Under the pieces are notes generated by a model that was not told the origin of the DNA, did no database searches, and saw only the letters and a list, made by a program, of their open reading frames with translations. From Streptomyces sp. NRRL S-87 (GTDB taxonomy: Bacteria > Actinomycetota > Actinomycetes > Streptomycetales > Streptomycetaceae): 64,000 bases of DNA. The DNA lies in contig NZ_JOGB01000015.1 of the NCBI RefSeq assembly GCF_000719335.1, positions 51,937-115,936 on the forward strand, given 5' to 3'. Below, in pieces: positions 27,304 through 36,406 of the stretch (within the stretch, counting starts at the first letter, position 1; every line of letters begins with the position of its first letter). Position numbers and translations under genes: made by a program.

Positions 27304-28334
27304 GGGGTCCTCCGGGGGCGGGCGCTGACGCCGGCCATCGCCCAGTACGGGGCGGGCTCGCCGTCGAAGTAGACGAGGGGTTCGGCGTCGTCGGTGACGC
27401 ACGGCAGCAGCCGGTTGAACCGGCTGCCGCGGCAGGCTGCGGCGAACTCGGGCGACTCCTTGACGCCGCGCTCGTCGCCGACCGTGGCCACGAACGCGAA
27501 GACGGGGTCGAGGGACTTGGCCACGCCGTCCTCGACGACCTCGCACCAGGCGTGGTCGCTGCCGAACAGGCCCAAGAGGTACCCGCGCCGCGCCCGGGCC
27601 TCGAACCCCTCCGCGCGCAGCCGCTGCGCCAGGAGGCGGGAGGCCACGATGCAGTCGACGACCCCCAGTCGCCACGCCCGGTCGTGGTCGGCGCGCAAGA
27701 CCTCGGGCACGGTCTGGTAGACGACCTCGCGGGCGGTGAGCGGGCCGACCACGTCGTCCCACGCCGCCAGGATGCGCCGGTCGCGGACCTCGTGGCGGGC
27801 GCCGTCGAGGCGTACCTCGGCCCGGTAGCCGCCGGCCAGCAGCGGGGCGTCGAAGGCGGGCGAGAGCCCGGTCACGCCGGGGGCGGCGAAGTCCGGGACG
27901 CGGGCGGTCACGGCGGGCAGGTCGGCGCGTGCTGCCGACCCGCTGTCGCCGGCACTTCCGCTGCCGACGACGCTGCCGGCTGTGCGGGCCGGGTGGACGC
28001 CCACCTCCCACTCGCGCGGCTCGAACCAGCTGTGCCCGGACGAGCCGGCGAACCGCATCAGGAAGCGCAGTCCCAGTTCGGGGACGGTCTGGCCGGTCCC
28101 GCAGAACATGCCGACGTTCATGACGTCGTCGTAGTCGAACAGCGGGCCGAGCTCGGGGTCGTCGCGGTGCGGCAGCCCGGCCCCGGCCAGCTGCAGGACC
28201 TGCTCGGGCGTGGCCCGCAGGGCCTGGGCCGCGGTGTGCGCCGAGGTCTCGTACCGGGCGAGGTCGGCCGGCACGGTGGTGAACCGGCCCAGGGCGCGCA
28301 CCAGCGCGTCGGGAGCCGCGGTCTCCACGCTCAT
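27300..28334 (-). CDS. Transglutaminase-like cysteine enzyme
   Basis: 344 residues. The C-terminal half has the ordered triad of the transglutaminase fold: Cys228 in GVVDCIVASRLLAQRL, His261 in GSDHAWCEV and Asp276 in KSLDPVF. The N-terminal half (about residues 1-160) has no fold I recognise. In antibiotic pathways such as andrimid, transglutaminase homologues condense carrier-bound acyl groups to amides. Here the gene sits between two acyl carrier protein genes and overlaps both by four bases, so a condensation between the two carried groups is attractive but unproven. A protease-like or hydrolytic role is the alternative. Confidence 0.8.
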   Translation of the reverse strand: MSVETAAPDALVRALGRFTTVPADLARYETSAHTAAQALRATPEQVLQLAGAGLPHRDDPELGPLFDYDDVMNVGMFCGTGQTVPELGLRFLMRFAGSSGHSWFEPREWEVGVHPARTAGSVVGSGSAGDSGSAARADLPAVTARVPDFAAPGVTGLSPAFDAPLLAGGYRAEVRLDGARHEVRDRRILAAWDDVVGPLTAREVVYQTVPEVLRADHDRAWRLGVVDCIVASRLLAQRLRAEGFEARARRGYLLGLFGSDHAWCEVVEDGVAKSLDPVFAFVATVGDERGVKESPEFAAACRGSRFNRLLPCVTDDAEPLVYFDGEPAPYWAMAGVSARPRRTP

Positions 28335-28645
28335 GCGGTGTCCTCCTGGACGAGGCCGGCCACGAAAGCGGCGAGGTCGCCGACGGTGGCGGTCTCGAAG
28401 AGGAAGTCGTCGGGGATGGCGATGCCGAGCTCGTCCTCGATCTCCGTGATGGCGCGCAGGGCCTTGACGGACTCGATGCCGGGGATGGCGGCCAGCGGCT
28501 TCGCGGTGTCGATGGAGGCCGGCCGGGCGCCCGAGTGGGCGGCCAGGGCCCGTACGACGACGTCCAGGACGGTGCCGGTGCCGGTGCCGGGAGTGGCGGC
28601 GGCGGTGGGGGCGGGGGCGGGGGCCGTGGTGTCGGCGAGGGTCAT
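28331..28645 (-). CDS. Acyl carrier protein (second)
   Basis: 104 residues. An Ala/Pro/Thr-rich leader of about 24 residues precedes the carrier domain; the attachment site is Ser59 in PGIESVKALRAI, with Glu replacing the usual Asp, and the third helix is typical (ELGIAIPDDFLF). ATG overlaps the stop of the fatty acyl-AMP ligase gene and its own stop overlaps the transglutaminase-like start. The tight pairing with the fatty acyl-AMP ligase suggests that enzyme loads this carrier. Confidence 0.85.
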   Translation of the reverse strand: MTLADTTAPAPAPTAAATPGTGTGTVLDVVVRALAAHSGARPASIDTAKPLAAIPGIESVKALRAITEIEDELGIAIPDDFLFETATVGDLAAFVAGLVQEDTA

Positions 28646-30435
28646 GACGTGGTTCCTTCCAGGGTGGCGGCGGCCGTACGGGCAGCCGTGGTGGTGGGGG
28701 CGGCGGCGCGGGCGGCCGCCGCGGGACCGGTCGGCGGGGCCGCCGGCCGGGGTCTTGCGGTGCCGGCGTCGTCGGTGCCGGCCTCGGCGAGGTGGGCGCG
28801 GTAGAGGTCCGCCGCGCCGGAGCGCCTGACCTTCCCCGAGCTCGTGAAGGGCAGGGCCGAGGTGGGGACCGGGACGACGTCCACGGCGCCCAGCCCCAGG
28901 TGTTCGGCGAGACGGGCGGCGATCGCCCGCCCGACGGCGGCGGCCGCCGCGCGGTCGAGCCTCGTCTCCCACAGCACGACCATGCGTTCCTCCGCGCCCT
29001 CGTCGTCGGCCGCTCCCCAGGCGAAGGCGGCGCACTGGCGGCCCGCGCCCGGAGTGGCCTTGACGACCTCTTCGACGTCCTCGGCGTAGTAGTTGTGGCC
29101 GCGGACGACGGCCATGGCCTTGAGCCGGCCCAGGAGGTGCAGCTCGCCCTGGTGCAGGAAGCCGATGTCCCCGGTGCGCAGCCAGCCGTCCGGGGTGAAC
29201 GGCTGCGCCGCCGTGGGCAGTCCGAGGTAGCCGGCCGTCACGGGCGCGCCCGTGATCTGGACCTCGCCGGCGGTGTCCGCGGGCAGCTCCGCGCCCTCGG
29301 GCGTGCCGATCCGCACCCGGACGCCGGCCACCGGCTGCCCGCAGGAGACGACGGTGCGGGTGCCGGGACCGGGTTCCGCGGCGTAGCGCAGCCGGTCGCC
29401 GAGGCCCACGTGGGCGCGGTCGACGTCCACGCTGCGGTACGGCGAACGGGGCGCGCCCGTGGAGACCATCAGCGTGGCTTCCGCCATGCCGTAGTTGGGC
29501 TGCACCACCTGCGGCCCGAGCCCGTGGGGGGCGAAGGCGTCGCGGAAGGCGTGCAGGCTGGCGAGCCGCACCGGCTCCGATCCGTTGCCGCCGTACCGCC
29601 AGCGCGACAGGTCCAGCCCCTCCGGCACGCCCTCCCGGGCGGCCGCGGCGACGAGGTAGTCGTAGAAGAAGTTGGGCGCGGGCGTCATGGTGGCCCCGCA
29701 GGCCGCGAACTCCGACAGCCACGCCAGCGGCCGGCGCACGAAATCGCCCGGCTCCCACAGGTGGACGGAGGAGCCCCGGCGCAGCGCGTTGAGCAGGCTG
29801 AACAGGCCCATGTCGTGGAACAGCGGCAGCCACTGGCCCAGCACGTCGTCGGGCGCCCAGCCGGTGCCCGCCGCGATGACGTCCAGCCCCGCGGCCGCGT
29901 TGTCGTGGCTCACCAGGACGCCCTTGGGCGCCGACGTGCTGCCGGAGGTGTACTGGACGACCGCCGGCCGCGCGCCGCCCCCGGTCAGGCCCGGCAGCAC
30001 CGCCCGCTCGGCCGGCGGCTGCGCGATGTCGACGAACCGGACCGCCGGGACGGCCTCGGCCACGCGCGAGACGATCCGCCGGCCGACGCTGCCGTCGACC
30101 AGCATCACCTCCAGCCCGGCGTCGTCGGCGATCCGCCGGACGTGCTCGGCGTACGCGTCCGCGCCGCCGAAGGCCACCGGCAGCGCCAGCGGCACGGCCG
30201 CCGCATCCAGCCGGAACGCGGCCAGCAGACCGCGCACCCACGGCTCGCCGTTGGCCATCAACAGCCCGACACGGGTGGGCCGTACGCCGTCCAGCGCCGC
30301 CAGCACGGCGCCCGCCGTGCGCTCGGCCCGGGCCAGCAGCTGCGGGCCGGAGACCGGCTCGGTGCGCCGTCGCGGCGTGTGCAGCAGGGTGTCCTCGCGC
30401 AGGGACCGCTCCAGCAGGGTCCACAGGTGCACCAC
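28642..30435 (-). CDS. Fatty acyl-AMP ligase (FAAL type)
   Basis: 597 residues, with motifs of the fatty acyl-AMP ligase branch: VQYTSGSTSAPKGVLVSHDN (P-loop), LPLFHDMGLF, PNYGMAEATLM and the C-terminal LPFTSSGKVRRS with the catalytic Lys. Enzymes of this branch activate free fatty acids as acyl-AMP and pass them to a carrier protein instead of CoA. The last ~45 residues are an Ala/Pro/Thr-rich tail. The GTG at 30435 lies three bases after the preceding stop, with AAGGGGG as ribosome binding site. Its stop overlaps the start of the second carrier-protein gene, its likely acceptor. Confidence 0.88.
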   Translation of the reverse strand: MVHLWTLLERSLREDTLLHTPRRRTEPVSGPQLLARAERTAGAVLAALDGVRPTRVGLLMANGEPWVRGLLAAFRLDAAAVPLALPVAFGGADAYAEHVRRIADDAGLEVMLVDGSVGRRIVSRVAEAVPAVRFVDIAQPPAERAVLPGLTGGGARPAVVQYTSGSTSAPKGVLVSHDNAAAGLDVIAAGTGWAPDDVLGQWLPLFHDMGLFSLLNALRRGSSVHLWEPGDFVRRPLAWLSEFAACGATMTPAPNFFYDYLVAAAAREGVPEGLDLSRWRYGGNGSEPVRLASLHAFRDAFAPHGLGPQVVQPNYGMAEATLMVSTGAPRSPYRSVDVDRAHVGLGDRLRYAAEPGPGTRTVVSCGQPVAGVRVRIGTPEGAELPADTAGEVQITGAPVTAGYLGLPTAAQPFTPDGWLRTGDIGFLHQGELHLLGRLKAMAVVRGHNYYAEDVEEVVKATPGAGRQCAAFAWGAADDEGAEERMVVLWETRLDRAAAAAVGRAIAARLAEHLGLGAVDVVPVPTSALPFTSSGKVRRSGAADLYRAHLAEAGTDDAGTARPRPAAPPTGPAAAARAAAPTTTAARTAAATLEGTTS

Positions 30436-30438
30436 GGC

Positions 30439-32079
30439 TCAGGCCCCCTTCAGGGCGGTCACGGTCGCGGTCGCGGTCGCGGCCTGGACCGGGACCGGGA
30501 CCGGGCGGCCCGCGCCGACGCGCCGGGCGAGCCGCTCGCGCAGCACCGAGCGGCGCACCTTGTACGAGCCGGTGACCGGCACCGCCTCCCAGTCCCAGAA
30601 CCGCACCTCCACCTCGGGGAGCCCGGCCTCCGCCGCCGCCGCGTGGAAGCGCCCGGCGTCCGGAGCGGAGCCCGGCCGGGGGCAGGCGACCGCCAGCAGC
30701 GCGCCGTCCCCGGACTGGATGAGCACCAGTTCCACCAGCTCGGGCAGCGCCTCCAGCAGGTGGTCCTCCTTCTCCAGGAGGCTGCCCACGCCGTCGACGT
30801 GGTCGACGACCCGGTCGAGCAGTTCCAGGGAGCCGTCGGGCAGGATCCGGCCGATGTCGCCCATGGGCCACCAGGCGTCGTCCGCCGGCATGGGACCGCC
30901 GCCGACGTAGCCGCGCATGCGGCCCATCGACCGGGTCTCGATCCGGCCGGCGGTGCCCACCGGCAGTGCGCCGCCGGTCTCGTCGACGACCCGCATCTCG
31001 AAGCCGCCGCCGGCGTGGCCGACGTTGCGCGGGGAGTAGTCCGCGGACTCCTCGCGGGTGACGATCCGCAGGCAGATCGGACCCGTCTCGGTCTGCCCGT
31101 ACGCCTGGAAGTAGTGGGCGCCGGGCCGCTCGGAGGCGGCCAGCAGGGACCTGACCGTGCGCGGGTGCATGGCGTCGAAGGTGCTGATGAACCGTTCCAC
31201 CGGGGCCAGCGGCCGGTCCGGGTCCTCGGCCAGCGGCTCCCACTGGATGTACATGTTGGGGTGGGTCTCCAGCGACGTCGGGCGGTGCTCCAGCAGCAGG
31301 CGCTTGACGTTGGCGGGGTCCGGATCGGCGATGGCCAGCGACGGCATCCCGATCTCCAGGGAGGCGAGCGTGCCGGCGCAGGTGCGGGCGTGCACGAAGG
31401 ACAGGTGCTTCGCGTTCAGGTCCGTCAGGGAGTACTGGTCCCGGAATATCATGATCATCGGGGCGACCATCCCGAACAGCGAACGCGTCGAGTGCGCACA
31501 CATCTTGGGCGCACCCGTGGTGCCGGACGAATGGGTGATGACGAACCACTCGTCCTCGTCGCGCGGCTCGGCCGTGTGCGCGGAACGCTCCAGGGCCGGA
31601 ACCACCCAGGAGTGCTCGCTCTCCCCGAGCGAGAGCACCCGGCGGGTCAGCTGCCCGAGCGCGTGGCGGGCCGCGCCGAGCCGGTCGAGCCCGGTCCCGT
31701 CGACCAGCAGGTACGGCCGCTCCAGCCGGGCCAGGCACTCGAGCAGCTCGCCCGGCTCCATGGCCGAGGACAGCAGGGCCGGCAGGGCGCCGATCCGGCC
31801 GAGCGCGCACATCACGCCCTCGACCTCGATGTGGTTGCGCTGCACGACGGCGACCACGTCGCCGCGGCGGATCCCGGCCGCCCAGAAGCGGTCGGCGTAG
31901 TCCTCCACCGCACGGGCGAAGTCGGCGATGGTCGCCACGGTGCCGTCGAAGGCGTTCCAGCCGCTGTCCGACAGGAAGGGCGTGTCCGGGAACTTCTCGG
32001 CCGCGATCTCGGGCAGCAGGCCCAACGGGGCCGTGGGGCGCGGCACCGCGTCGAGCTGGAGGGCGGAGACATCAGGCAT
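30439..32079 (-). CDS. Divergent AMP-forming ligase, candidate diazotase or aryl-acid ligase
   Basis: 546 residues of the ANL superfamily. The P-loop is THSSGTTGAPKMCAHSTRS and the A5 motif QAYGQTETGP. The C-terminal end is VPVTGSYKVRRSVL, where Tyr replaces the Gly normally preceding the catalytic Lys. It is the first gene of the long operon, starting from the ATG at 32079 behind AGAGGATT. Cremeomycin and related nitrite-dependent pathways use an ANL-family enzyme (CreM type) for ATP-dependent diazotisation of aryl amines, and this divergent ligase is the best candidate for such a step here. It could equally activate anthranilate or another acid. Confidence 0.78.
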   Translation of the reverse strand: MPDVSALQLDAVPRPTAPLGLLPEIAAEKFPDTPFLSDSGWNAFDGTVATIADFARAVEDYADRFWAAGIRRGDVVAVVQRNHIEVEGVMCALGRIGALPALLSSAMEPGELLECLARLERPYLLVDGTGLDRLGAARHALGQLTRRVLSLGESEHSWVVPALERSAHTAEPRDEDEWFVITHSSGTTGAPKMCAHSTRSLFGMVAPMIMIFRDQYSLTDLNAKHLSFVHARTCAGTLASLEIGMPSLAIADPDPANVKRLLLEHRPTSLETHPNMYIQWEPLAEDPDRPLAPVERFISTFDAMHPRTVRSLLAASERPGAHYFQAYGQTETGPICLRIVTREESADYSPRNVGHAGGGFEMRVVDETGGALPVGTAGRIETRSMGRMRGYVGGGPMPADDAWWPMGDIGRILPDGSLELLDRVVDHVDGVGSLLEKEDHLLEALPELVELVLIQSGDGALLAVACPRPGSAPDAGRFHAAAAEAGLPEVEVRFWDWEAVPVTGSYKVRRSVLRERLARRVGAGRPVPVPVQAATATATVTALKGA

Positions 32080-32523
32080 GCGGAATCCTCTGGTGAACCT
32101 GGAGACGGGGAAGGTCGGCGGCTGCGGCGCGCTGCGGCCCGCTCCCGGCGGCGCGGTCCGCGCCCCGGTCGGCAGCCGGGCGGTGTGTGGGCCCGGGCCT
32201 GCTCGCTCCGACACCAGACAAGAGCCGCGCCGCCCCCGGTCGTACTCCATCGAATGTCGGGAAAGTTTCCGGAGCCATGGATTCCGGCCCGGGGCGGTGG
32301 ACGCGGGCGGCCCCGCGCGTCCCCTCCGCCCTCCGCGTCCCCCAGGGAGTACGGGCGCCCGTCCGCCCCTCTGTGAGGTGACACCCCCCGTGACGGAAGA
32401 GAGACCAGCGATGGCCGCGCCGCCTCCGACAGCCCCCCGCACCCCCTGTTACCGGCACCGCCCCGACCGGACCCGGACCGGCTCGCGCGCCGCGGTCGCG
32501 GGCCGGGCGGCCCGCGCGAGCCG
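32080..32523. promoter_or_regulatory. Divergent promoter region of the biosynthetic operon
   Basis: 444 bases without a convincing gene, between the first gene of the long minus-strand operon and the plus-strand SRPBCC-MMPL pair. The most distinctive part is a less GC-rich patch at about 32240-32285 containing the palindrome GGAAA-G-TTTCC at 32260-32270. Both promoters should lie here, but I cannot place -35 and -10 boxes with confidence. Short open frames in this stretch lack ribosome binding sites. Confidence 0.5.
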
Positions 32524-33069
32524 GTGGTGAGCTCCGCACACGAGCCCGAGCTCGATCCCGTCCGCCGCATGCGCGTGATGGCGGCCGCGCTGCCGCTGCA
32601 CTGCCATGCCGAGGCCTTCCTCGAGGCCCCGTTCGTCGACGTCTGGGCCGTGGCCGGCGACCCGGAGGGCGGGCTGCCCCGCCTCCTTCCCGGCCTGCGC
32701 CGACTCGTGCTCGTCGACGGCCCCGGTCCGCACCAGCGCGCCCGCGCCCACGGTCCGTGGGGCCGCGTCGTCGAGGCGGACGTCCTGCGCCAGCCGGGCT
32801 GGTGCCTGATGCAGAGCGAGCGCACCTTCCTCGGCCTGGCCGCCGTACCGCAGGACCACGGCACCCGGTTCGGCTTCTTCGCCGGCCCCCGGACCGCCCG
32901 GAACGCGGCGGCCGGGCACGTCCTGGAGCGGTACGGGGACCTCTACGCCCGCCGCGTCGTCGCCCGGCTCCGGGCGAGCGTGGCCGACGGCCGCACCGGG
33001 CGGCCGCCGGGCCCCGCGGGACCCGATCGGAGATCCGACGGAACCTTCCGCCACCCGCCCGGCTCCTGA
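32524..33069 (+). CDS. SRPBCC-like protein flanking the cluster (first paralogue)
   Basis: 181 residues. It shares the order LDPxRRxxVxAAA, then WAVAxDxE and then PGWCLMQSxxT with the protein encoded at 37471-37959, so the two are paralogues. The pattern fits the SRPBCC/cyclase-dehydrase fold, though I do not recognise a named family. The start is one of two tandem GTG codons (32524 or 32527); the alignment to the paralogue shows that the later ATG at 32569 is too short. It lies 66 bases upstream of the MMPL exporter gene on the same strand and faces the biosynthetic operon, which suggests a ligand-binding or cyclase-like role for the cluster product. Confidence 0.75.
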   Translation: MVSSAHEPELDPVRRMRVMAAALPLHCHAEAFLEAPFVDVWAVAGDPEGGLPRLLPGLRRLVLVDGPGPHQRARAHGPWGRVVEADVLRQPGWCLMQSERTFLGLAAVPQDHGTRFGFFAGPRTARNAAAGHVLERYGDLYARRVVARLRASVADGRTGRPPGPAGPDRRSDGTFRHPPGS

Positions 33070-33135
33070 CCTCCCGGACGGGGCACCGCGAGCCCCCCTT
33101 CCCCTGCAACCCACCACACACGCACCGGAGAAACC

Positions 33136-35433
33136 GTGAAGAACAGGCGCAGCCTCGCCGAGGCGGCCGGACGCTGGAGCGCGAGCCACCGCTGGGCGGC
33201 CGTACTGCTCTGGCTGACCTTCGTCGTCGCCGCCACCGTCACCGGGTCAGCCGTGGGCACCGCCGCCCCGACCCCGGCCGAACTGACCAACGGCGAGGCC
33301 CGAAGGGCCGAGGAGATCCTGGAGCGGGCGGGCTTCGAACTCCCCGCCCACGAAGTGGTCCTCCTCCAGTCCGAGTCCACCACCGTCGACGACCCGGGCT
33401 TCCGGGCGGCGGTGACCGACACCGTCCGCGCCCTGCGGGACAGCGGCAGGACGCAGAACATCGTCTCCCCGCTCGACCCCGCCGGCCGCCCGGCCGTCTC
33501 CGCCGACCGCCGTTCCGCCCTCGTGCAGTTCGACATGCGCTCGGCCACCGTCACCGCCAAGGAAGAGGTGCAGCCGGTCCTCGACGCGGTCGACCGCATC
33601 GGCAGGGCCCACCCGGGCCTGCGCGTCGAGCAGTTCGGCGAGGCCTCCTTCCAGCACGGCTACGACACCAAGCTCCACGAGGACTACACCGAGGCCGAGA
33701 ACCTCTCGTTCCCCGTCACCCTGGTCATCCTGCTCCTGGCCTTCGGCGCCTTCGTCGCGGCGCTGCTGCCCGTCGTCCTCGCCCTCACCGCCGTCGTCGC
33801 GGCCGGCGGCCTGCTCGCCCTGACCAGCCAGATCGCCCACGTCGACCAGAACGGCACGTCGGTGATGTCGCTCATCGGCATCGCCGTCGGCGTCGACTAC
33901 TCCCTCTTCTACATCCGCCGCTTCCGCGAGGAGCGCGCCCGCGGCCAGGAGGCCCAGGCCGCCGTAGCCGCCGCGGCCGCCACCTCCGGGCACTCCGTCG
34001 TCGTCTCCGGCCTGACCGTCATCGTCTCCCTCGCCGGCCTGTTCCTGTCCGGCAACGGCATCTTCGTCGGCATGGCCGGCGCCACCATCGTCGTCGTCGC
34101 CACCGCGGTCCTCGGCTCCGTCACCGTCCTGCCCGCGCTGCTCTCCCTGCTGGGCGACCGCGTGAACACCGGCCGCCTGCCCCGCCTCCGCCGCCGTACG
34201 AAGAGCCAGGACCCTGCGCCGGGCGCGGGCACCACGGGACCGGCCGCCCCCGCGTCCCCGCGCACCGGCCGCGGCTGGAACGCCCTCCTGCGCGGCGTCC
34301 TCAAGCGCCCGCTGGTCGCCGTCGCCGTGTTCGGCGGCCTGCTGACCGCCCTGCTGCTGCCCGCCTTCTCCCTGCACACCGGCGAGCCGGGCGTCAGCGA
34401 CCTGCCGACCCGGGCGCTCCCGGCGCTGGGCACGTACGAGCGCATCCAGCACGCGTTCCCCGGCTCGGCCACCCCCGCCAAGGTCGTCGTCCACAGCACC
34501 GACCTCGGCGGCCCCGAGACCCGCGCGGCCCTGGACCGCTTCCGTACCGCCGCCGAGAACACCCCCGGCCTGCACGGCCCGGTGACCTTCCGCACCGGCG
34601 GCGACGGGACGGTCGCCATCGTCACCGTCGGCCTGGCCGGGACCGGCACCGACGAGGCCTCCGTACGCGCCCTGGGCACCCTGCGCGCCACGGTCGTACC
34701 CGCCACCTTCGGCGCCGTCCGGGGGGCCGACGTGGCCGTCGGCGGCACCACCGCCGCCTCCGTCGACAGCGGCGAGCACCTCTCCGACGCCACCGGCCGG
34801 GTCGCCGGCTTCGTCCTGGTGTTCACCTTCCTCGTGATGCTCTTCTCCTTCCGCTCGCCCGCCATCGCGGCCGTGACGCTCGTCCTCAACCTGCTCTCGG
34901 TCGGGGCCGCCTACGGCGTGGTCGTGCTGGTCTTCCAGCACGGCTGGGGCGAGGGCCTGCTGGACTTCACCAGCACCGGGGCCATCGCCTCCTGGGTGCC
35001 GCTGTTCCTGTTCGTCTTCCTCTTCGGCCTGTCGATGGACTACCACGTGTTCGTCGTCAGCCGGATCCGCGAGGGCCACGACCGGGGCCTGTCGACCGAC
35101 CGCGCCATCGAGGAGGGCGTCACCGGGACCGCCGGTGCCGTCACCGGCGCCGCCGTGGTGATGGTCGCCGTCGCGGCCGTCTTCGGCACCCTGCCGCAGC
35201 TGTCCATGAAGGAGTCCGGCGTCGGCATGTCCGTGGCGGTCCTCCTCGACGCCACCGTCATCCGCGTCGTGCTGCTGCCCGCGGCCCTCAAGCTCCTCGG
35301 CGACCGGATCTGGCGCACCCCGCGCCTCCTCCGCAGGACCCCGGCTCCGCACCCCGCGGGCCCGGCGACCGCCGCCGCCGATGCCGAGCGGTCCGCCCAC
35401 GACGACCGACGGCCCGTCACCACGGGCGCGTAG
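33136..35433 (+). CDS. MMPL-family (RND) exporter
   Basis: 765 residues with two repeats of one N-terminal membrane segment, a periplasm-facing domain and a bundle of about five further segments. The conserved GIAVGVDYSLFYIRRFREE (near residue 255) and FGLSMDYHVFVVSRIREG (near 635) hold the proton-relay Asp-Tyr pairs of the MMPL group. GTG at 33136 follows GGAG by six bases. MMPL proteins export lipids and lipid-like specialised metabolites; its place beside the acyl-carrier cluster suggests it exports the product. A perfect terminator hairpin follows. Confidence 0.92.
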   Translation: MKNRRSLAEAAGRWSASHRWAAVLLWLTFVVAATVTGSAVGTAAPTPAELTNGEARRAEEILERAGFELPAHEVVLLQSESTTVDDPGFRAAVTDTVRALRDSGRTQNIVSPLDPAGRPAVSADRRSALVQFDMRSATVTAKEEVQPVLDAVDRIGRAHPGLRVEQFGEASFQHGYDTKLHEDYTEAENLSFPVTLVILLLAFGAFVAALLPVVLALTAVVAAGGLLALTSQIAHVDQNGTSVMSLIGIAVGVDYSLFYIRRFREERARGQEAQAAVAAAAATSGHSVVVSGLTVIVSLAGLFLSGNGIFVGMAGATIVVVATAVLGSVTVLPALLSLLGDRVNTGRLPRLRRRTKSQDPAPGAGTTGPAAPASPRTGRGWNALLRGVLKRPLVAVAVFGGLLTALLLPAFSLHTGEPGVSDLPTRALPALGTYERIQHAFPGSATPAKVVVHSTDLGGPETRAALDRFRTAAENTPGLHGPVTFRTGGDGTVAIVTVGLAGTGTDEASVRALGTLRATVVPATFGAVRGADVAVGGTTAASVDSGEHLSDATGRVAGFVLVFTFLVMLFSFRSPAIAAVTLVLNLLSVGAAYGVVVLVFQHGWGEGLLDFTSTGAIASWVPLFLFVFLFGLSMDYHVFVVSRIREGHDRGLSTDRAIEEGVTGTAGAVTGAAVVMVAVAAVFGTLPQLSMKESGVGMSVAVLLDATVIRVVLLPAALKLLGDRIWRTPRLLRRTPAPHPAGPATAAADAERSAHDDRRPVTTGA

Positions 35434-35454
35434 CGCCACCTGCACCGAACGAGC

Positions 35455-35485
35455 AGGCCGCCGGACCCGAGGGGTCCGGCGGCCT
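35455..35485 (+). terminator. Terminator after MMPL exporter gene
   Basis: AGGCCGCCGGACCC and GGGTCCGGCGGCCT form a perfect 14-base-pair stem with a three-base loop (GAG), 21 bases after the exporter stop codon. There is no T-run, as is usual in this GC range. Confidence 0.8.
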
Positions 35486-35688
35486 CGTGCGGTGCGCCGC
35501 GACAGGCCGAGAGCCCCCGGCACGTGCGGCGACCACATCGGGGTCCGGCATGCGAAGGGGTTCCGACGGTGAGACGCTGAGAGGTGGCGGGCCGCGAGAG
35601 GGGGGTGGCCTGGCACGTGACGTGCCGAGGCACCGGAGCGCCGATCCCGTACGCCGGCCGACCTCACTCTTCCTGGTGGTGATTGTCG

Positions 35689-36399
35689 ATGCCTCGACTT
35701 GCCTTCTGTGCGCGCGTCTGCCTGGTCGCCGCCCTGGCCGTCATGTCGCCCCTCGCGGTTTCCGCGCAGGGGGAGGAGCAGCGGAACGCCAAGGTCCCGG
35801 GCAACACGACCGTCGACTACGACCTCTCCGGCTACCTCCAGATCAGAGCGGCCCCCGGCAGAGCCAACAAGATCACGATCCACGGGGGCACCCCGTTCGG
35901 AAGCGTCAAGGTCTACGACGACGGAGACGTGGTGTCGGGTCCGCAGGGGGACGAGCTCAACCTGAACAGCACGGGTATCTGGAGAATCAACGTCGAAGCC
36001 GGAGACGGCGACGACGTCGTCTCCAACCTCACCGACCTGAAGATGGTCGTCCACGGCGGCCCCGGAAACGACGTCCTCAACGGCAACTCCGGTTCCGACA
36101 CGTTCTACGGCGAGGCCGGTGACGACCGGATCGACGGTGGAGACGGCCCCGACTGGGCCTACGGCGGACCCGGGAACGACACCATCGAAGGCGACTACGG
36201 GAACGACAGGTTGTACGGGAACACCGGCGATCCGGCGGCGCCGGACGGAGACGACGCCATTCGCGGCCAGGAGGGTGACGACACCATGTACGGAGAGGCC
36301 GGGAACGACTCGCTCGACGGAGGTCCGGAATTCGACACGGCGTACGGCGACTCCGGAGTCGATGCGTGCCCGAACAGTGAAGTCAAGGTGGACTGCTGA
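35689..36399 (+). CDS. Secreted RTX-type calcium-binding repeat protein
   Basis: 236 residues. A signal peptide (LAFCARVCLVAALAVMSPLAVSA) is followed by a beta-rich domain of about 90 residues and then roughly ten nonapeptide repeats of the GGxGxDxux type (GGPGNDVLNG, GEAGDDRIDG, GGPGNDTIEG, GQEGDDTMYG), which bind calcium in a parallel beta-roll. The protein ends with a Cys-containing segment (DACPNSEVKVDC). The start ATG at 35689 gives the cleanest signal peptide. The base composition is visibly lower in GC than the surroundings. It has its own terminators and no obvious functional link to the cluster. Confidence 0.85.
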   Translation: MPRLAFCARVCLVAALAVMSPLAVSAQGEEQRNAKVPGNTTVDYDLSGYLQIRAAPGRANKITIHGGTPFGSVKVYDDGDVVSGPQGDELNLNSTGIWRINVEAGDGDDVVSNLTDLKMVVHGGPGNDVLNGNSGSDTFYGEAGDDRIDGGDGPDWAYGGPGNDTIEGDYGNDRLYGNTGDPAAPDGDDAIRGQEGDDTMYGEAGNDSLDGGPEFDTAYGDSGVDACPNSEVKVDC

Positions 36400-36406
36400 A
36401 CCCGAC

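Noticed and set aside
32187-32381. Short plus-strand ORF in the divergent promoter gap
   Set aside because: No ribosome binding site, Pro/Arg/Gly-rich composition and overlap with the likely promoter and palindrome.
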